From: Actinomycetes bacterium
Lineage (GTDB): Bacteria > Actinomycetota > Acidimicrobiia > Acidimicrobiales > RAAP-2
NCBI GenBank assembly: GCA_021791635.1
Contig: JAJYWF010000015.1
Location: 1 to 32,931 of the forward strand
Reading direction: 5' to 3'
Length of the DNA stretch: 32,931 bases
Shown: piece by piece, positions 29,123 to 32,931 of the stretch
How the letters are laid out: each line of letters opens with the position of its first letter
How positions within the stretch are numbered: position 1 is the first letter of the stretch
Translations under genes and position numbers: made by a program
Notes under the pieces: model-generated
Seen by the model: only the letters and a program-made list of their open reading frames with translations
Told to the model about the DNA's origin: nothing
Database searches by the model: none

Positions 29123-30775
29123 ATGGCTGAACGGGTTGTCGGACTGGACATCGGGACCAGTGCCATCCGTGCCGCAGAGGTGACCATCAGTCCCGGGTCC
29201 CGCCCGATCCTCGAGAACTTCGGTCAGGTCGGCCTACCCACCGGATCTGTCGTCGGCGGGGAGATCCGTGACCGGGCAGCGATCGCCAGAGCGATCCGGC
29301 GCCTATGGGATGAAGGCGGGTTCTCCGAACGAAAGGTGGTCCTGGGCCTGGCCGGCCTCCGGGCCATCACCCGCGAGATCGACGTCCCACCGATCCCCCC
29401 CGACGAGCTGGACGATGCTCTGCGCTTCCAGGCCGACGAGATGATCCCGTTCCCGATGGACCAGACGGTGATCTCAGGCAAGGTCATGGCCCAGTTCACC
29501 GACGCCGACGGGGCCCCCCAGCTCAGAGTCCTCATGGCCGTCGCCCACCGCGAGGTCATCGACGCCGCAGTGGCCGCCGTGCAGGATGCCGGCCTGGAAC
29601 CGATCGGGATCGACCTGAACACGGCGGCGCTGGCTCGGACCTTCTACGACCCCACGTTCGGCGGTGGTCCTGAAGCGATCGTGTCGGTGGGCGCCGGTCT
29701 GACCATGGTCGTGATCCACCAAGGTGGACAGCTGCAGTTCGTCCGTACCATCGACCTCGGCGGCCAGAGCGTTACCCAGTCGGTGGCCAGCGCCCTCGAC
29801 CTCCCCTTGGCTGATGCGGAAGGCATCAAGCGCCGCTTGGGCGAGCCCGGAATCCACGACAGCCGCGCCGAGGAAGCGGCACGGGACACGGTCGAAGAGC
29901 TGGTCGGGGAGGTCCACAACTCGATTCGCTTCTTCTCTTCCCTCCCGGGCCGCAGCAAGCCGACCCGGCTCCTGGTCACCGGCGCCGGGTCCAGAACCGC
30001 GGGGCTCGTCTCCCGGCTCCAGGAGGGGTTGGACATCCCCGTCCTCCCGGCCTCGCCACTCTCGCTGCTCGAGAGCCATCTCTCGGTGTCCCCCGAAGAG
30101 GCGGCCACCATCGACCCGGTGCTTGCCGTATCGGTCGGGCTGGCCCTCCCCGACCCGAGCGGGAAGTCGTTCAATCTCCTCCCCCACGAAGTGCGAGCCG
30201 GCTACGTCGCCAAGCGGATCTACCGCACCTTGATAGCCGTCGCCGGTGTGATCCTGGTGCTGGTGATCGCCGGCACCGTCTGGCGGATCCTGAGCGTCAA
30301 TCACGCCGAGAGCCAGGTCACCACACTCACGTCCACCGTCCATACCATCAACACAGTTGAGATCCCCAAGTACAACAAAGTGGTGGCGGCCAAGGCTGCG
30401 GTGACAAGTTTGGCGAAGTCCTACATCCCGCTGGTCTCTCCCATGGCCGACTGGCTCGCCGTGCTGAACCAGTTCGCCACCTACCTGCCCGCCACAGCCG
30501 TCGTGACCGACATGAGCCTTCAGTCGTCATTAAGCGCAGCAGCTTCGTCGTCAGCAGCTGGCGTCGGCACCGGGACGGCCAGCGTGCAGGTGGCTTCCAT
30601 TCCTTCGTACGTCCAGTACGGCAACACCATGAGCACGGTGCCGGTGCTGACCTTCGCACAGGCTAGCGGGGGAATTACCGCGAATACCGAGATTTCCTTC
30701 TCATCGTCGTTCCAAATCGGCGTGGCAGCCCGTACGCGCCAGATCACCCTGTTCACAACGGGAGGACCCTCGTGA
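29123..30775 (+). CDS. PilM-PilN fusion protein
   Basis: A 550-residue protein that joins two alignment-complex subunits normally made separately. Residues 1-345 are PilM: an actin-like ATPase fold with phosphate-1 loop GLDIGTSAIRAAEV, the inserted IPPDELDDALRFQADEMIPF, and the second phosphate region VSVGAGLTMVVIHQGG plus VTGAGSRTAG. At 349-354 comes SFNLLP, equal to the INLLP peptide with which PilN grips PilM, then basic residues, a transmembrane helix at about 369-391 (LIAVAGVILVLVIAGTVW), a coiled coil, and the periplasmic PilN ferredoxin-like part. The tether would make the PilM:PilN contact permanent. ATG 29123 follows a GGGGGG ribosome-binding stretch. The TGA overlaps the pilO GTG. 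Confidence 0.9.
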   Translation: MAERVVGLDIGTSAIRAAEVTISPGSRPILENFGQVGLPTGSVVGGEIRDRAAIARAIRRLWDEGGFSERKVVLGLAGLRAITREIDVPPIPPDELDDALRFQADEMIPFPMDQTVISGKVMAQFTDADGAPQLRVLMAVAHREVIDAAVAAVQDAGLEPIGIDLNTAALARTFYDPTFGGGPEAIVSVGAGLTMVVIHQGGQLQFVRTIDLGGQSVTQSVASALDLPLADAEGIKRRLGEPGIHDSRAEEAARDTVEELVGEVHNSIRFFSSLPGRSKPTRLLVTGAGSRTAGLVSRLQEGLDIPVLPASPLSLLESHLSVSPEEAATIDPVLAVSVGLALPDPSGKSFNLLPHEVRAGYVAKRIYRTLIAVAGVILVLVIAGTVWRILSVNHAESQVTTLTSTVHTINTVEIPKYNKVVAAKAAVTSLAKSYIPLVSPMADWLAVLNQFATYLPATAVVTDMSLQSSLSAAASSSAAGVGTGTASVQVASIPSYVQYGNTMSTVPVLTFAQASGGITANTEISFSSSFQIGVAARTRQITLFTTGGPS

Positions 30776-31365
30776 GCGACACTACGAGCACGGCTGACGT
30801 GCTCCGCAGTACCCCGGTCCTGATCGGGATCGTGGTCACCTTGGTGGTGGTGCTCATCTGGCTGTTCGCCTTCTTCCTTCCACAAGGCTCGAAGATCTCG
30901 AAGCTCGACGCCCAGGTGCAGACACTCCAACAGAAGGTCACCCAGGGGAACGCCCGGATCGCCGTTCTGAAGCGGGACTCTCAGACAGCACCCAAGCTAG
31001 CTACCGAGTTAGCCAAATTGAAGCAGTACATCCCCGCGACAGCAGGCGTCTACAACTACATCAATACGATCACAGCGACCGTCAAGGCGTCGGGAACGAA
31101 GTTGTCGACGATCTCAACCTCCCCGGAGTCCCCAGCGCCGACTGCGAGCAGCTACTACGCAATTCCCGTCTCCCTGTCGGTGACCGGCACGTACGACCAA
31201 GTCCTCAAGCTCATCACAGACATCTACGCACTCCCCAGGTTGACGATCATCCCGACAGTGCAGATCTCGGGGGGTGGAGTGGGAACGAACCGATCCACCG
31301 TGTTGTCGGTGTCGATGCGCCTCGAGACCTTCACCACGTCCAAACCGCCGATCGCGGCACCGTGA
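30772..31365 (+). CDS. pilO: Type IV pilus alignment protein PilO
   Basis: A 197-residue bitopic membrane protein. A short cytoplasmic N-terminus is followed by one transmembrane helix at about 15-37 (VLIGIVVTLVVVLIWLFAFF), a coiled coil (SKLDAQVQTLQQKVTQGNARIAVL), and a periplasmic ferredoxin-like domain with YYAIPVSLSVTGTYDQVLKLI and LTIIPTVQISG. It pairs with the PilN part of the fusion to link the inner-membrane motor to the outer parts of the machine. Length is normal. The start is GTG 30772 inside the GTGA overlap with the PilMN stop. Its TGA in turn overlaps the GTG of the following lipoprotein, so the three are translationally chained. Confidence 0.88.
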   Translation: MSDTTSTADVLRSTPVLIGIVVTLVVVLIWLFAFFLPQGSKISKLDAQVQTLQQKVTQGNARIAVLKRDSQTAPKLATELAKLKQYIPATAGVYNYINTITATVKASGTKLSTISTSPESPAPTASSYYAIPVSLSVTGTYDQVLKLITDIYALPRLTIIPTVQISGGGVGTNRSTVLSVSMRLETFTTSKPPIAAP

Positions 31366-31706
31366 AGAAGGCAGCTGACATGTCCAGAAAAAGTTCGCGA
31401 ACTATTTCGACACTCAGGCGAGGAAGATTCCCACGGCATGCCCGGCTTGGAGCAGCGTTGGGCGCGCTTGTGGTGATGGGCCTTCTCGCCGGCGGATGTG
31501 GAGGCTCCCAGGGTCCAGGCGCAGCCGCCGGACTAGACCAGCACGGCGTGCCCGCACATGATGCGATGCAGACATCGCATTCGACCACGCAGCTGGCCAA
31601 GACGACCCCCACTACCACGACGACCCTTCCCCAGTGCGGGGCCTCCAGGGATCCGTTCGACCCCACCGGCTCCCCCCCGCCCGCAGGTTCACCAGCCATC
31701 TGCTGA
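31362..31706 (+). CDS. Short PilP-like lipoprotein (RDPF motif)
   Basis: A 114-residue exported lipoprotein. A basic n-region (KSSRTISTLRRGRFPRHAR) precedes a hydrophobic helix and the lipobox GLLAGGC, giving lipidation near Cys46. The mature part is Ser/Thr/Pro-rich (TTPTTTTTLP) and ends QCGASRDPFDPTGSPPPAG with a last-residue cysteine. PilP and GspC proteins carry an RDPF or RNPF motif, which together with gene order (PilM-PilN-PilO-this) suggests a minimal PilP counterpart lacking the beta-domain. The two C-terminal cysteines may pair. GTG 31362 overlaps the pilO TGA; ATG 31380 is an alternative. Since an IS graveyard follows immediately, truncation is a competing explanation, though the clean end argues otherwise. 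Confidence 0.7.
   Translation: MKKAADMSRKSSRTISTLRRGRFPRHARLGAALGALVVMGLLAGGCGGSQGPGAAAGLDQHGVPAHDAMQTSHSTTQLAKTTPTTTTTLPQCGASRDPFDPTGSPPPAGSPAIC
31561..31580. repeat. Perfect 8-bp inverted repeat with CAGA loop in lipoprotein gene
   Basis: ATGCGATG (31561-31568) pairs with CATCGCAT (31573-31580) around a 4-nt loop inside the coding region. It would form a stable mRNA hairpin or could be a protein-binding site. Confidence 0.6.
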
Positions 31707-32081
31707 ACGACCTGCTCGGGATCCACGATGCTTCCTGCGCTGGTCACCCTACCGCTGTCAAGTTGTTCCGATCTTCGACGCCGACAACGACGGCTGGGAT
31801 CGTAAGTTCGAAGACCCTATTGCTGAAACCCCCGGCGGTGAATTTGGAAAAGTCCAGGTATCGCGCACGTAAATGTCGCCACCTGATCGCGCCGACCTTT
31901 GTGCGTGACGTACAAATTCTTCGCGGTCGAGCATGACCAGGTGAACCTGCTGCCCCCATCGGTGACCGACTGGCCCCCCGAGGATCATCCTGCCTGACTC
32001 GTGTCGTCCGTCACGGAATTCCCTCGCTGAGGCGGCGAATTCAAGGGGTGAGCGCGACAGCTCCTGACCAGGAGGTGTCCC
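31707..32081. other. IS-derived intergenic stretch
   Basis: About 375 bp with lower GC and no intact gene. It contains the IS1182-type stub at 31905-31997, a near-palindrome TTTGTGCGTGACGTACAAA at 31898-31916, CAGGTGAACCTG at 31938-31949, and two copies of TGACCAGG (31934-31941, 32065-32072). The part before 31898 reads as non-coding on both strands. Confidence 0.5.
31905..31997 (+). pseudogene. N-terminal remnant of an IS1182-type transposase
   Basis: GTG 31905 opens 30 codons, MTYKFFAVEHDQVNLLPPSV then TDWPPEDHPA, ending at TGA 31995-31997. This matches the beginning of IS1182-family (DUF772/InsH-like N-terminal domain) transposases, typically of the form xxYxFxxxDxDQxxLLPPSxxxWLPxDH. Two features mark decay: the tryptophan-leucine is now WPP and a stop follows where the conserved AWFVxD helix should begin. 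The rest of the element, including the DDE domain, is absent. Confidence 0.65.
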
Positions 32082-32501
32082 GTGCCCAGAGGCGTCAAGG
32101 GTCCTTGGGGGCCATCGGATCTCGAAGCCGCCATTGAGGCGGTAGTCGAGGGCGAGACCTACGGCGCGGTCGAAGAGCGGACGGGTATCCCCGCTCCCAC
32201 CGTTAGGAACCATATCCTTCGACGGCGCTTGGCGCGTAAGAGCCCGAGGGCGGATCGACCCGAAGACCGTCCGCAAGTACACCGGCCCGGCCAAGGAGGC
32301 TGGGATGTCCCCTGGCGGGCCACCCCTCGGGCCCGAGGCCTGGGCGGCACTGGTGGAGGGCTGGTTCCCCCACCTGGTCGACCGGTCGGTCCGCCAGAGC
32401 ACCTGGCCCGACATCGCCATCCACCACGAGCAGATCAAGGCGTGGCTCGGCCAGGTGCACGTGAGCACCATCCACCAGCGCCTGCGTGTGCATTCCGGTG
32501 A
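32082..32501 (+). pseudogene. Helix-turn-helix ORF fused out of frame to IS21 sequence
   Basis: A GTG start at 32082 with a perfect AGGAGGTG Shine-Dalgarno opens a 139-codon frame. Its first 55 residues look like a genuine helix-turn-helix of the Psq/transposase type: WGPSDLEAAIEAVVEGETYG, AVEERTGIPAPTVRNHILRR. From about residue 57 (32250) the frame is Arg/Pro-rich and antithetical to the real coding frame, which here reads as an IS21 IstA fragment one base over. Hence only the HTH part is meaningful. Either it is the start of a different insertion-sequence gene joined by recombination, or an IstA variant broken by a frameshift. Confidence 0.5.
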
Positions 32502-32601
32502 ACTTGGGCAGTCGATCCAGTCGAAGGTGGGCAGCGACCCGGGGCGACGGCCAAGGCGGCTCAGCGGTGAGCGGGCGCACCTGTGCGGCAGAGGGCTGTG
32601 A
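32251..32601 (+). pseudogene. IS21-family IstA transposase fragment
   Basis: In the frame of ATG 32305 the sequence reads RIDPKTVRKYTGPAKEAG, MSPGGPPLGPEAWAALVEGW, FPHLVDRSVRQSTWPDIAIH, HEQIKAWLGQVHVSTIHQRL. This corresponds to IstA of actinobacterial IS21 elements from the end of the helix-turn-helix recognition helix to just before the DDE core (xxVRKYxxPAxxxGxxPGGPP, WFPxLxDxRxRQxTWPxI, TIHQRLR). The match dissolves after about 32505, and the catalytic domain and IstB are missing. The fragment is one frame away from the upstream HTH ORF. Confidence 0.7.
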
Positions 32602-32875
32602 GAACCCCGTGCCCCTCCGGGCAGGACAGGTCGGCCGCCCGCCGATCTACTGCTCGCCGGCCCACCGGACCAGGCCAACGCGCGTCGAGCTCAGCGTCGA
32701 AGTTGAGCGCGCCGAAACCGCCGGTGACGATTCCAGCCGGGACTTCGAGGTCCGCCTGCGGCGTGGCACCCGCAGCGTCGTCGTCGCCAGCGGTCTTGGG
32801 CGATTCAGTGCTACCGCCCTCGCCACCGACCTGCGGAGCGTCGTCGGGTCCCAGACAGCTCGGTCCACATCATGA
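32567..32875 (+). CDS. Small protein with Cys-rich putative zinc motif
   Basis: From GTG 32567 the protein has 102 residues: SGRTCAAEGCENPVPLRAG, then QVGRPPIYCSPAHRTRPTR, giving C-x4-C followed by a GRPPxYCSxxxR segment and a histidine, a pattern seen in short treble-clef-like zinc proteins of actinobacterial mobile DNA. The rest (RVELSVEVERAETAGDDSSR and VRLRRGTRSVVVASGLGRFS) looks like a beta hairpin plus helix. The function is unknown. The open frame begins at 32486 inside the IstA remnant, so 32567 is preferred. Its TGA overlaps the ATG of the next, truncated gene as ATGA. Confidence 0.55.
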   Translation: MSGRTCAAEGCENPVPLRAGQVGRPPIYCSPAHRTRPTRVELSVEVERAETAGDDSSRDFEVRLRRGTRSVVVASGLGRFSATALATDLRSVVGSQTARSTS

Positions 32876-32931
32876 CGGGCGCCGATTCCGCCCGACGGAC
32901 CCGACCGGCTCACCTGCCCAGCAAGGTCCCG
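32872..32931 (+). CDS. Start of a gene cut by the window edge
   Basis: ATG 32872 overlaps the previous stop by 4 bp (ATGA) and the frame stays open for 20 codons to the end (MTGADSARRTRPAHLPSKVP). Coupling to the zinc-motif gene supports it. Its product cannot be assigned. Confidence 0.4.
   Translation, partial: MTGADSARRTRPAHLPSKVP

Noticed and set aside
31758-32678. 306-codon minus-strand frame at the right end
   Set aside because: It runs antisense to the IS1182 and IS21 remnants and shows no domain. The recognisable protein similarity is on the plus strand.

Overview
This is high-GC DNA with actinobacterial gene content, and I read it as chromosome from an Acidimicrobiia-like actinobacterium. 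The support is a fused two-module PafBC regulator, an Rv1264-type adenylate cyclase, a CofC/FbiD enzyme of F420 biosynthesis, a type IV pilus locus split into several blocks, and many genes that have a TAnnnT box 6-9 nt before the start codon, as in leaderless actinobacterial transcripts. The species cannot be named from the sequence.

Positions 1-11,070 hold housekeeping and accessory metabolism: the tail of an unknown gene, an ArsB-like permease, a DMT exporter, an acyl-CoA dehydrogenase, RNase HII (rnhB) head-to-head with a small unknown protein, a GYD-domain protein, a GH38 alpha-mannosidase, and a gpsA-adenylate cyclase pair joined by an ATGA overlap, with cofC divergent from gpsA. A pair of hairpins then separates cofC from a 52-residue Lys/Ala/Pro repeat protein resembling a histone H1 tail.

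Positions 11,274-14,745 look like a small mobilisation module: a membrane-anchor-less VirD4/TraG-type coupling ATPase and a helicase-less MobF (TrwC-type) relaxase, convergent and overlapping by 80 bp, with an AT-rich patch before the relaxase. No mating-pore or integrase gene is visible. The pafBC fusion follows.

Positions 16,788-31,706 are dominated by type IV pilus genes. The minus-strand order is pilB, a pilT-like ATPase carrying a PilB-type N-terminal domain, a 19-residue ORF, pilC, an LPG-synthase-type membrane protein and a lipoprotein, mostly with tiny gaps or 4-bp overlaps. A prepilin-peptidase-like gene diverges from pilB, a second canonical pilT is convergent with it, and a pilM-pilN fusion, pilO and a short RDPF lipoprotein form a separate plus-strand operon. 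No prepilin gene is present. The peptidase homologue seems to lack the second catalytic aspartate. Interspersed are two unknown small proteins and an acyl-CoA carboxyltransferase-like gene.

Positions 31,707-32,931 are an insertion-sequence graveyard: a 30-residue stub of an IS1182-type transposase, a helix-turn-helix ORF run out of frame into an IS21 IstA fragment, and a small putative zinc-binding protein coupled by ATGA to a gene cut by the window edge. No rRNA, tRNA or CRISPR array was recognised.
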